A stretch of 32,159 bases of DNA from Mesostigma viride (lineage: Eukaryota > Streptophyta > Mesostigmatophyceae > Mesostigmatales > Mesostigmataceae): positions 55,001 through 87,159 of the forward strand of contig RPFO01001424.1 in NCBI GenBank assembly GCA_009746045.1. The letters are read 5' to 3'. A program made the translations under genes and the position numbers. The notes beneath the pieces are model-generated. The model worked only from the letters and a program-made list of their open reading frames with translations, ran no database searches and had not been told where the DNA came from. This document shows, piece after piece, positions 8,325-15,376 of this stretch (position 1 is its first letter; the number at the start of each line of letters is the position of its first letter).

Positions 8325-8941
8325 ATGACGTTCTACAGGACGGAGGGGGGCGAGTGGATCGACTTGGAAGACAGGCTTCTGGGAGTGGTTAAGAGCGCGC
8401 TCAGGCTTCTGCCGGACATTAAGCTGGATTTTAAGCCCAAGGAGGGTGAAAGGTCTCTTTTGAGACCGGATGTCGCGAAGGCCGCGGCTCTTGTTTTCAA
8501 TATCGAGGGTCGGGGACTCCCAAAGCCGACCGTAGAGCCATTTGAGGAGGTGCTTGTGAGGTGTGGTGCTATAAGGCCCTATGATCCATCAATACCCAGC
8601 CCAATTTTTTTCAGTCGATCGATGCTGATGGTAATGAAAGTTGGATACCGATGACGCGGCCATATGATAGGGGAGAAGGGTTTAAGGGTTTAGGGCAGGT
8701 GGGACGGTTCGAATGGGTCATCTTGAAGGACGGCAAGTACTTCAAGCATCACACTGACATGATCATCGACCGGCTGTTCGTGTCTGCTGGAGATTGCATG
8801 TTCTGGTTGAGGGAATACGTGCATGAGTGGGGACCCGACGGTGTTGACGAGTTTGAGAAAGCGGTTCGTGAGGTGATGTCCGCGCTGGGGCAGGAGTACA
8901 AGTTCGAGTGCGTGACTGACGCGAATCGATTATGCGACTGA
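8325..8941 (+). CDS. Unrecognised family, copy 1 (one -1 frame break)
   Basis: Close paralogue of the intact gene at 9261. It lacks about ten residues near position 14 and differs in the middle. The first frame stops at 8654. The second frame, covering the C-terminal third (VILKDGKYFKH, EYVHEWG), runs to 8941. A one-base backward slip on T7 (8605-8611), where T TTT TTC is in phase at 8606-8612, joins them with no stop and gives 205 residues against 201 in the intact copy. The joined middle (about 8612-8660) reads as ordinary protein, unlike the short tail of the unshifted frame. The TTTTTTTCAG could instead be a 3' splice site. Function unknown: no domain recognised. Confidence 0.65.
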
Positions 8942-9260
8942 AGTTTAATGTTGGGTGTGATTTTCTCAACGGCCGTTTCTCAACGGCCGTTGGCCACCTG
9001 CAAATTAGGGTTTGATTTTCTTTGCGCCAACGGCCGTTGGCAGATGGAAAGTTGGGTGTGATTTGCCACGTCACGGCAATATGGATGTTATGAATAAATG
9101 CATAATAAAAATTTTTTTCGTGCATTTTTCGTGCGCCAACGGCCGTTGGAGGCTGGAAAATGGTGTGATTTTCGTGCGCGTAATAAATCATTCTTGTTGT
9201 TTCAAGCCAACAGCCGTTGACGGTGACAAATTTATATCAAACGGTGTCGGTGGTGTGCAG
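8942..9260 (+). promoter_or_regulatory. Intergenic module, copy 2
   Basis: Same layout as copy 1. Two adjacent palindrome cores AACGGCCGTT stand at 8968-8977 and 8982-8991, which is a 14-bp local duplication. Exact palindromes follow at 9027-9040 and 9136-9149, and a variant (CCAACAGCCGTTGA) at 9207, 54 bp before the ATG. The G-box is degraded to GCCACGTCACGG. AATAAATGCATAATAAAA, TATATCAAACGG and GTGCAG before the ATG are conserved. Confidence 0.65.
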
Positions 9261-9866
9261 ATGACGTTCTACAGGACGAAGGGGGGCGAGTGGATTGATA
9301 TTACCGAATGGCAACAAAAGCGTGACGACTTGGAAGACAGGCTTCTGGGAGTGGTTAAGAGCGCGCTCAGGCTTCTGCCGGACATTGAGCTGTCGTTCAA
9401 GCCCAAGGAGGGTGCAAAGTGTCTTTTGAGACAGGATGTCGGGAAGGCCGCGGTTCTTGTTTTCAATATGGAGGGTCGGGGACTCCCAAAGCCGACCGTA
9501 GAAGCATTTGAGGAGGTGCTTCTGAGGTGTGGTGCTATAAGGCCCTATGATCCATCAGTACCCAGTCCAATTCGTGGTGCTATGCGGCAATATGATAGGG
9601 GAGAAGGGTTTGAGGGTGTGGGGCAGGAGGGACCGTTCCAATGGGTCATCTTGAAGGACGGCAAGTACTTCAAGCATAGAAGGGTACAGGCTGACATACT
9701 GTTCGCGTCTGCTGGAAAATGCATGGTCTGGTTGAGCGAATACGTGCATGAGTGGGGAAGTGCCGGTGTTGACGAGTTTGAGAAGGCGGTTCGTGAGGTG
9801 ATGTTCGCGCTCGGGCAGGAGTACAAGTTCGAGTGCGTGACCGAGGCGAATCGATTCTGCGACTGA
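9261..9866 (+). CDS. Unrecognised family, copy 2 (intact)
   Basis: The protein has 201 residues and no recognised domain. The start follows GTGTGCAG directly and matches copy 1 (MTFYRT). The N-terminal part contains an amphipathic helix (DDLEDRLLGVVKSALRLLP). Residues 91-97 (GAIRPYD) and 106-112 (GAMRQYD) are a small internal duplication, also visible in the DNA. The C-terminal part holds VILKDGKYFKH, YVHEWG and FEKAVREV, and ends in ANRFCD. A similar ARNACD end closes the 10165 protein, hinting at shared ancestry of the 3' end. No signal peptide or membrane segment is seen. It lies between two copies of the intergenic module, so gene plus module is the duplicated unit. Confidence 0.7.
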   Translation: MTFYRTKGGEWIDITEWQQKRDDLEDRLLGVVKSALRLLPDIELSFKPKEGAKCLLRQDVGKAAVLVFNMEGRGLPKPTVEAFEEVLLRCGAIRPYDPSVPSPIRGAMRQYDRGEGFEGVGQEGPFQWVILKDGKYFKHRRVQADILFASAGKCMVWLSEYVHEWGSAGVDEFEKAVREVMFALGQEYKFECVTEANRFCD

Positions 9867-10164
9867 AGTGTTGGGTGTGATTTTCTTGCGCCAACGGCCG
9901 TTGGAACCTGCAAATTAGGGTTTGATTTTCTTTGCGCCAACGGCCGTTGGCAGCTGGAAAGTTGGGTGTGATTCGCCACGTGGCACTATGGATGTAATCA
10001 ATAAATGCATAATAAAAATTTTTTTGTGCATTTTTCGTGCGCCAACGGCCGTTGGAGGCTGGAAAATGGTGTGATTTTCGTGGCGTAATAAATCATTCTT
10101 GTTGTTTCAAGCCAACGGCCGTTGACGGTGAGAAATGTGTATCAAACGGTGTTGGTGGTCGCAG
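9867..10164 (+). promoter_or_regulatory. Intergenic module, copy 3
   Basis: Exact palindromes lie at 9891-9904, 9937-9950 and 10042-10055, with a TTGA-ending one at 10112, 53 bp before the ATG. GCCACGTGGC is intact at 9975-9984, followed by AATAAATGCATAATAAAA. GTGTATCAAACGG replaces the TATA-like stretch, and CGCAG touches the ATG. This copy drives a gene of a different family (10165), so the module was shared across families by duplication or recombination. Confidence 0.65.
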
Positions 10165-10946
10165 ATGGCGGTCAAATGCACGGTTGCGTGGTGCCAGGAA
10201 GCGAGAGCAGGAGGGGATGACTTGTGCGTGCGTCATGTCAGCGTGCGAACGGGAATGGCAGGGAGGGTGAAGGATTTGTTTGCAAAAAAGGGGGGTGTAT
10301 CGCCCGGGATTGCCAGCTTCCATTCGGGACGGATTGCATGCCTTTTTGTGATGGACACGCCAAGTTGTCAGGGGAGATGCAAGAGGTGATCAAAGGAGGC
10401 TTGTTGTTTGTGCATGGCGAGTCCAGTGCTGGTGAAGGACCTCTTGTCCTGAGTTTTGAGGTGGACAGTGCTGGAAGTCTGGAAAGAATGGCGGTCAGGT
10501 CGCGGGAATGGATGTTGAATCACCCTGACTTTGACTCGTATGCCTACTGCCAAGGTTTCGGGGACGCCGTTTTTACATGGATGCTGTGCTCGGAGGATGA
10601 CGTGCATGCGATTGTTTCGCATGACGACTTGGATATCGCAGGCGCCATGGGCGCAGACCTGTTGTTGTATTTCATGATTGGATGGGGTTGCGGATTTTTG
10701 GAAGGTGATTGGTGGGTCCCGCACCTCGCAAGGCTTACTTTTGCGGTCGGCGAATTGCCTGTACCTGTTGAAGTCTCAAAAACTCGTGTGGAGATGGCTG
10801 CCGTTCTGGCATCGGGGGTTAAGCGCCAAGCCCGATTTGCCATGACCGTTGTTGCTGATGCTGAGGGGGAGGAAATTGAAAAGGTCGTGGAAAGGGTCGT
10901 CCTGGCCTCTGCTTTGGTGGAGAGAGCAAGGAATGCATGCGACTAG
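10165..10946 (+). CDS. Double Cys/His-knuckle protein, copy A (one -1 frame break)
   Basis: The start is fixed by the conserved GCAG|ATG and by MAVKC matching MATKC of the 12356 protein. Knuckle 1 is C-x4-C-x10-C-x2-H (C at residue 5). Knuckle 2, C-x4-C-x11-C-x2-H, lies after the frame break. The first frame runs to 10389 and the second, -1 frame, to 10946. The join is at A6G6 (10284-10295), where A AAA AAG (10284-10290) and G GGG GGT (10290-10296) are both in phase. The joined product has 260 residues, against 262 in the 12356 protein. After the knuckles comes a domain of unknown function with tryptophans and a hydrophobic stretch (LLLYFMIGWGCGF). The four-ligand knuckles probably bind zinc. 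Partner unknown. Confidence 0.65.
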
Positions 10947-10959
10947 GTGTTTTTGGTCG

Positions 10960-10973
10960 CCAACGGCCGTTGG
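10960..10973 (+). promoter_or_regulatory. Palindrome before the 11018 gene
   Basis: Exact dyad with an ACTTGCAAAA right flank, 13 bp after the stop of the 10165 gene and 45 bp before the next ATG. The gap 10947-11017 is too short for the full module. Confidence 0.75.
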
Positions 10974-11017
10974 ACTTGCAAAATGTCCTGTGAGCTGAGT
11001 CCGTTTCTTAACTTGCC

Positions 11018-11362
11018 ATGGACGTCGGTTGTGCAGGGGCAGGGTGTAGGATGGAGTGCGGAAAAGAAGGAAAGGAAGGGGGGGAGACTACAAAGGAAAA
11101 CCTGATAGAGATTGTGGAGGCCGAACTGGAAGACCTGCCCGATCTGGTTCTCGAAGAGGACGGGCAATTGCACGCTGAACGTCTTGATGGCGTGGGCATG
11201 ATGATGTCGGAGGTTGATGGGTATGGTGGAATTGCTAAAGGTGTATTGCGTAAATTGAGGCGTGAGGAGGATGTGGGGACTCCGGCTCATGTTTTGGTCA
11301 GTTTTATGAACGACAATTGGGGTCGAATGCAACCCACTAAAGATGGGGAGGATGTTGACTAG
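11018..11362 (+). CDS. Small acidic protein, unrecognised
   Basis: The protein has 114 residues from the ATG at 11018, which has a strong GCCATGG context. A second in-frame ATG at 11051 would give 103 residues and follows two CAG trinucleotides, as in neighbouring genes. With the longer start, the N-terminus has a cysteine cluster, C-x4-C-x3-C. The centre is a very acidic, probably helical stretch (IVEAELEDLPDLVLEEDG), then a basic patch (LRKLRREED). No domain is recognised. The order of cysteines then acidic body resembles a shortened relative of the knuckle genes on either side, but this is weak. AATAAA follows at 11395. Confidence 0.5.
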   Translation: MDVGCAGAGCRMECGKEGKEGGETTKENLIEIVEAELEDLPDLVLEEDGQLHAERLDGVGMMMSEVDGYGGIAKGVLRKLRREEDVGTPAHVLVSFMNDNWGRMQPTKDGEDVD

Positions 11363-11394
11363 AATGTGATTTTAGGATGAATGTAAATTTATTT

Positions 11395-11502
11395 AATAAA
11401 GAAGAATCATTTGGAAAAAATCGCCTGATGGTGTCAAGTTTTGTGCGTCTAAGGCCAACGGCCGTTGGGATGTGTGGAATTTAACAGGGCCAACGGCCGT
11501 TG
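11395..11502 (+). promoter_or_regulatory. AATAAA signal and two palindromes before the 11557 gene
   Basis: AATAAA at 11395-11400 is the likely polyadenylation signal of the 11018 gene. An exact palindrome at 11455-11468 and a TTGA-ending one at 11490-11502 follow, the latter 67 bp before the ATG at 11557. These are the last + oriented copies in the window. Confidence 0.6.
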
Positions 11503-11556
11503 ACCCTGCTGAATGCGTGCGTTTGCGGGTGGTGTAAAAAATATCGATGTGCACAG

Positions 11557-12129
11557 ATGGACCCCATTCGATGCGAACATCCGGATTGTCAATGGGAAGG
11601 AATGCCGACGGACAGCGAGTGGTTCTGTCCCAAGCATTCTGACGTATGGGGGGCGTTGTTTGCCGAAATCGAGAGCGGGCTGATGACGATTGACCGTCAC
11701 ATCGTGACGAAAAAGTGGAAGCCTTGGCCCAACAACATGGTTTTGGTCTTGTACTATGTTGACAAGAAGCCTCGATTCATGCTGCGTGATGCAGAGTGGG
11801 TGATAGAGGAGGTGGGACAGATGCGACCTGGAGAGGGGATAGGCGGAGAGGACAAGCCGCCAAGGCATGTGTGGGCTTACATGGGAGACCATCCCGACTG
11901 TCCAACGGCCAAAGTGTGGCATGATATGGGAAGGGACATGGCCACGGAGTCCGCGTATGAGTGCGCGCGACTCGTGACAGCGCTCTTGAAGGGGGAGGTG
12001 AAAGACCTGATGCGCAAGGGGGGGTTGGTAGAGCAGATTAGACAGCAGATTAGACGTGTGTGTGATTTTGATGAGGAGATTGATGAGAAGCCGGCAAAGA
12101 GGGGCAGGATGGACAGAATTGCTCAGTAA
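11557..12129 (+). CDS. Single Cys/His-knuckle protein
   Basis: The protein has 190 residues. The ATG at 11557 is preceded by GTGCACAG. The frame is open further upstream through a cysteine-rich stretch to the palindrome but has no upstream ATG. One knuckle, C-x4-C-x12-C-x2-H, is at residues about 6-27. The body contains VLVLYYVDKKPRF, a second Cys/His-containing stretch (HPDCPTAKVWHDM) and helices rich in arginine. The tail (KPAKRGR) resembles a nuclear localisation signal. The knuckle spacing approaches the EsV-1-7 cysteine-rich repeat of brown algae and their virus (C-x4-C-x16-C-x2-H) but is shorter, so that assignment is not made. Related in layout to the proteins at 10165 and 12356. Confidence 0.65.
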   Translation: MDPIRCEHPDCQWEGMPTDSEWFCPKHSDVWGALFAEIESGLMTIDRHIVTKKWKPWPNNMVLVLYYVDKKPRFMLRDAEWVIEEVGQMRPGEGIGGEDKPPRHVWAYMGDHPDCPTAKVWHDMGRDMATESAYECARLVTALLKGEVKDLMRKGGLVEQIRQQIRRVCDFDEEIDEKPAKRGRMDRIAQ

Positions 12130-12355
12130 GAAAGAGAGGGAGAAAATATGATTTGATTAATCTGATGCGTGTAATTGAAACTAATTTATTTTGTCTCATA
12201 AAACTTCTTTGAACGGACCTTCTTTGAACCAACAATTATTGCACAAAAAGACTAGATTGAGAATTGTGTGAGAAAGACGCCAGAGGGGGTTCTGACGGTC
12301 CTTATTGCCCCTGTTATACAATGGCTGCTGTATGGGACTCATGGCAATTGCGCAG
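12130..12355. other. Intergenic region without palindromes
   Basis: AT-rich after the 11557 gene. The dyad found in the earlier intergenic spaces is absent. GTGAGAAAGACG near 12267 and GCGCAG at 12350-12355 could bound a leader intron of about 90 nt ending exactly at the ATG of the next gene. Nothing else is recognised. Confidence 0.3.
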
Positions 12356-13144
12356 ATGGCAACGAAATGCAAAATCTGTACGGAGCCCGTAAGGGTCGAG
12401 GGACTGTGCGCGGAACATTACAAGTTCCTGCAAGCGCACGACCTCGAGTACCAAAATGCCAAGGATCCATACGGGGGGTGTGGATTTCTTAGATGTGATA
12501 GACCACTGGAGGGATTGGATGTGTATTGCAAGACACATCTACCTTTTGCCGAGAAGTTGGAGGACGTGTGCGCTCGTGGGATCGCATACGTAGCAAGTTT
12601 GCAGATGTTGATGGGGAAGACCGGAATGACACGCTCGGTCCTCCACTTCACGGCAACGCACACTGGGGAACGGAAAGTTGAGCTGGTGCGCCTCGACAGG
12701 CAGGGACTCGAGATTTTTGCAGAGGGGGACAGCGCGTACGGGTTTGCTCATGGGCTTAACGTTACCATGGGGGATTCCTTGCAGGGTGTGGCGCGTGAAT
12801 GCGCGTACACCTTGATGACGAATAATGGATTTGTGGAAGCACAAAGACTGCACAAGGATATTTTGGAGGCTCTTCTTGCCGCAGAGCCGGTGGGACTGCC
12901 GACGCTCCCGAGGCCTGAGGAGCGGGACCGTTTGATCAGGATGGTGGTGAAGGCGGATATAGATGCAGATGTGGAGGCCGCAAAGGCGAAGGCAGAGGAA
13001 GCGCGTCGTGCAAAGGAGGAATCGGATCAAGAACTGTTGGAGAAGATGCAGAGCTCCAACAAAATTTTGCATCGTTTGGGGATGGCGGACGTCGCTTATG
13101 CATGCGAGTCCGGGAAGGGGAAGAAACAAAAGAGGAAAAGATAA
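12356..13144 (+). CDS. Double Cys/His-knuckle protein, copy B (intact)
   Basis: The protein has 262 residues, with the start at the GCGCAG|ATG junction. Upstream in-frame ATGs at 12332 and 12341 lie in the suspected leader. Knuckle 1 is C-x2-C-x9-C-x2-H at residues about 5-20. Knuckle 2 is C-x4-C-x10-C-x2-H at about 42-62. The likely ligands suggest zinc binding. A middle domain of about 120 residues is unrecognised. A charged coiled-coil-like helix (residues about 203-235, alternating K/E/A) follows, and the protein ends KGKKQKRKR, a probable nuclear localisation signal. The knuckles suggest contact with nucleic acid or protein in the nucleus, which is an inference. Closest in layout to the 10165 protein. 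Confidence 0.75.
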   Translation: MATKCKICTEPVRVEGLCAEHYKFLQAHDLEYQNAKDPYGGCGFLRCDRPLEGLDVYCKTHLPFAEKLEDVCARGIAYVASLQMLMGKTGMTRSVLHFTATHTGERKVELVRLDRQGLEIFAEGDSAYGFAHGLNVTMGDSLQGVARECAYTLMTNNGFVEAQRLHKDILEALLAAEPVGLPTLPRPEERDRLIRMVVKADIDADVEAAKAKAEEARRAKEESDQELLEKMQSSNKILHRLGMADVAYACESGKGKKQKRKR

Positions 13145-13382
13145 TAATGGGAATGGTCGCCCACTGTTCTTGTCACAGAAATGCTTTTGTTAATGCTGGC
13201 GAACTTGGGACGGTCTTCCGTATTTCAACATTTCCTTGCCTTTAAAATTGATTGATGGGTAAATAATAATACTGAGCAAGCCTTCCATTTTATGTGTCTG
13301 TGGTCATACAATTTCGTTATTGTTTCAACCCTTGCAACGAGGTTTTTCTTGTCCCATGCATGTAAGTCTCAACCTTGGTGTC
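13145..13382. other. No gene seen
   Basis: Mixed-composition spacer after the last gene of the cluster. CAACCTTGGTGTCATG at 13372-13387 recurs with one inserted base near 14709. No coding or RNA feature is recognised. Confidence 0.3.
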
Positions 13383-13897
13383 ATGGAACTGCTTGTCTTT
13401 GCATATTACAACCCATTAATGCTCGGATTGCATCATCATGTTCCACCAAGGGAATAAATGAAGTAGCTATTGAAGCTTGCGTTGGAGAAATCCCCAAATA
13501 ATCGACTTCTTCTGCTTTACTACTAAATTCTGGTTTATATCGCACATGAACATAATTATTTTCAACACTAGAGTAACAAGAAAGTAATAAATATTCTGGG
13601 GCGAATTTAAATTGATCTTGTTGATGTGGAGGTATAAAAATAGGTATTTCACTTTTAATTACTTGATTTTTTTGTAATGTATAAAAAGGACAAGAAAACA
13701 TATTCATTTACTTTACTATGCGTAGCTAAAGATCCAATTAAACCGGTATTCGGCCCTTCTGGCGTTTGTATAGGACCATAATGACTAGGATGTATATCAT
13801 GTAACGTGCGTGTTTGCAAGTTGGCCGTTGACACTCTACGACGGAGCCAATTTTCGGAAGAACCTGCCTCATTTATGAATGCATCGACTGTGTGCAT
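13383..13897 (-). pseudogene. rpoB: rpoB fragment, plastid/bacterial-type RNA polymerase beta
   Basis: On the minus strand, two overlapping frames carry conserved beta-subunit blocks in the right order: [29 protein letters not shown], then [18 protein letters not shown] and [14 protein letters not shown]. These correspond roughly to residues 545-690 of the E. coli protein. It is broken in several ways. The RIC of the usual HYGRICPI is deleted, a frame shift follows VNEY, one residue is lost after SPTQ, and the invariant asparagine of HDDANRALMG is isoleucine. Homology stops abruptly after QAVP at 13383. It is AT-rich, unlike the flanking genes. Most likely a nuclear insertion of plastid DNA, though a bacterial source cannot be excluded. 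Confidence 0.8.
13812..13832 (-). repeat. Decayed palindromic element inside the rpoB fragment
   Basis: The minus strand reads TCAACGGCCAACTTGCAAAC. This equals the palindrome and right flank at 8069 (CCAACGGCCGTTGGAACTTGCAAA) with GTTGG deleted and one base changed. It lies where the protein stops resembling beta subunit, just N-terminal of the DIHPSHYG block. It is the only copy seen in reversed orientation. Confidence 0.5.
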
Positions 13898-13965
13898 AAA
13901 TTGTGATCATTGAATTGAACAAAAAAATTCTCTTATTGCCCCAATCATGGCTATTCTCTTAATGC

Positions 13966-14392
13966 CCTATCATGGCTATTTGTTTGTGTATGTTTTGCCC
14001 ATGTTATTACATTAATGGCATGATGTTGTGGATTGCTCTATCTATGATGGTTGTTCGTTTGTGTATGCTTTGCCCATGTTGTTACAGTAATGGCATGATG
14101 TTGTGGATTGCTAGCTCAATCTATGATGGTTGTTCGTTTGTGTATGCTTTGCCCATGTTGTTACAGTAATGGCATAATGTTGTGGATTGCTAGCTCAATC
14201 TATGATGGTTGTTCGTTTGTGTATGCTTTGCCCATGTTGTTACAGTAATGGCATGATTTTCTGGATTGTTAGCTCAATCTATGATGGTTGTTCGTTTGTG
14301 TATGCTTTGCCCATGTTGTTACAGTAATGGCATGATTTTGTGGATTGCTCAACCTATGAGGGTTTGGTTGTTTGTGTATGTTTTGCGCGCAG
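13966..14392 (+). repeat. Tandem repeat, period about 79 bp, five to six units
   Basis: Units start at CTATSATGG at 13966, 14042, 14121, 14200 and 14279, with a partial one at 14354. Spacing is 76, 79, 79, 79 and 75. Conserved text includes GTTTGTGTATGCTTTGCCC, ATGTTGTTACAGTAATGGC and TGGATTGCTAGCTCAAT. The last unit ends in TTTTGCGCGCAG, an acceptor-like site. Open frames across it are by-products of the repeat. Confidence 0.95.
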
Positions 14393-14491
14393 ATCACAAT
14401 GGATTGCACCATCTGCCGCAGCAAGCGAAGCCCCCTTACTGGTTCCAAGATCTTATCCTGGATGCCAAGCAGGCTGGCGAAGGGTATCCCA
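14393..14491 (+). CDS. Candidate exon 1 of a two-exon gene
   Basis: The segment is 99 nt, bounded by GCGCGCAG and GTACGTAC, both close to splice consensus. It is exactly 33 codons in the phase required by the next candidate exon. It contains ATG at 14399, giving a start MDCTICRSKR, whose C-x2-C recalls the start of the 12356 protein. If that ATG is the start, the acceptor ends a leader intron six bases upstream, as in the cluster genes. No family assigned. Support comes only from splice motifs and phase. Confidence 0.3.
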
Positions 14492-14638
14492 GTACGTACT
14501 TTGAAACTTGATGCCGCAAAACAACTACAACTTCGTTTTAACCCTTTAGCCGTTTTGAGTGATATTTACAGCGGACATTACATTTTTGTTGCTACGGGAT
14601 GAGAATTGAGCTTTGTAATGCTAGCAGGTGTCACAAAC

Positions 14639-14930
14639 CAAACTGTCCGCTATTTGTAGTGGGCATTTATTGTTAGAGCTTGCAGCTGGGTCCCTGCTCC
14701 TCCACATGCAACCTTGGTGTTCATGAGCCCTTTACTAGCTTCCTTTCTGTCAGGGGGTGCTATATTTGGCACCCATAGGACATTGCAATATGACCAATGA
14801 CATGACCCCCAAGGTGGTGAATATATGTGTGTGCTTGTGTCCTATAATGGACCATAACTAACTATTAGGTTGGTTTGTGGACATTATCATGGAAAGTGAC
14901 CATTGCCCGGTTTTTATAGCGGGCAGTTGG
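14639..14930. mobile_element. Candidate MITE with imperfect terminal inverted repeats
   Basis: AACTGTCCGCTATTTGTAGT at 14641 and the reverse complement of 14904-14928 agree over about 25 bp with roughly six mismatches, and share the core GGGCA...TGCCC ends and an AGCGGRCAGTT block. The enclosed 240 bp has no coding capacity. Clear target-site duplications were not found. The element would lie in the putative intron 14492-15037, which is otherwise empty. Confidence 0.4.
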
Positions 14931-15037
14931 ACACGGTTTTAAGGGTTGACCTATTAGCTTTGTCAGGTGTGTGTGCTGCACCGCACCGCTTGCTAACATA
15001 TTCGGCGGATTTCTTCTTTGTCGTCTGCGTGTCACAG

Positions 15038-15337
15038 CGTGCTTGTACGCACAACCACCCGCGTTCCCCTCCGCCGGCGCCCCCGCCGCCGGGCTCTCCG
15101 CCGCCACCGGTGTTGCCCCCTCCCGCCGCCGGCCCTTCCGCGCCGTCGGAAGCTGCAGCGGCAGCACAGCAAATGCCCCCTCCCCCCGCACCATCGTCGG
15201 GGCAAGAGGCGCGCGGCGCTCATGCAGCAAAGGCGGCGAAGGAGCGGAGGAAATCGGCGGCTTCTGGGTCATCGGGTTCCGATGCCGCGACGGCAGCAAC
15301 TGGAAAAGCAACCCACCAGACACTGCCAGCTGCCCGG
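15038..15337 (+). CDS. Candidate exon 2: Pro/Ala-rich, GC-rich segment
   Basis: The segment is 300 nt (100 codons). It is preceded by a pyrimidine-rich tract ending GTGTCACAG and followed by CGG|GTAGGTG, and both boundaries fall between codons. The translation is a proline-rich half (runs such as PPPAPPPPGSPPPP), an alanine-rich stretch, then a basic helix-like AAKAAKERRKS and a Ser/Gly/Ala tail. Such low-complexity segments are usually disordered linkers. It is far more GC-rich than the flanks, in line with coding DNA. The following intron would have to contain the whole hexamer array, so the 3' part of the gene is not visible. Confidence 0.4.
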
Positions 15338-15357
15338 GTAGGTGTTACGCACAAAGA

Positions 15358-15376
15358 TGTGATTTTCTTGCGCCAT
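15358..15376 (+). other. Junction: palindrome flank fused to the hexamer array
   Basis: TGTGATTTTCTTGCGCCA at 15358-15375 is identical to the left flank and first three bases of the palindromes at 8069 and 9891. There it continues ACGGCCGTTGG. Here it continues directly into TCCTTGTCC. No other part of the intergenic module is present. Confidence 0.8.

Noticed and set aside
276-11502. Short frames on both strands reading PTAVG, QRPLA or NGRW
   Set aside because: These peptides are simply translations of the palindrome CCAACGGCCGTTGG in different frames.
11557-12129. Firm assignment to the EsV-1-7 family
   Set aside because: The Cys-to-Cys spacing (x12, and x9 to x11 in the relatives) is shorter than the x16 of that repeat, and the remaining consensus is not evident.
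1468-13129. Minus-strand frames opposite the MYND, F-box and knuckle genes
   Set aside because: They lack recognisable domains and paralogue conservation. The + strand frames carry both.
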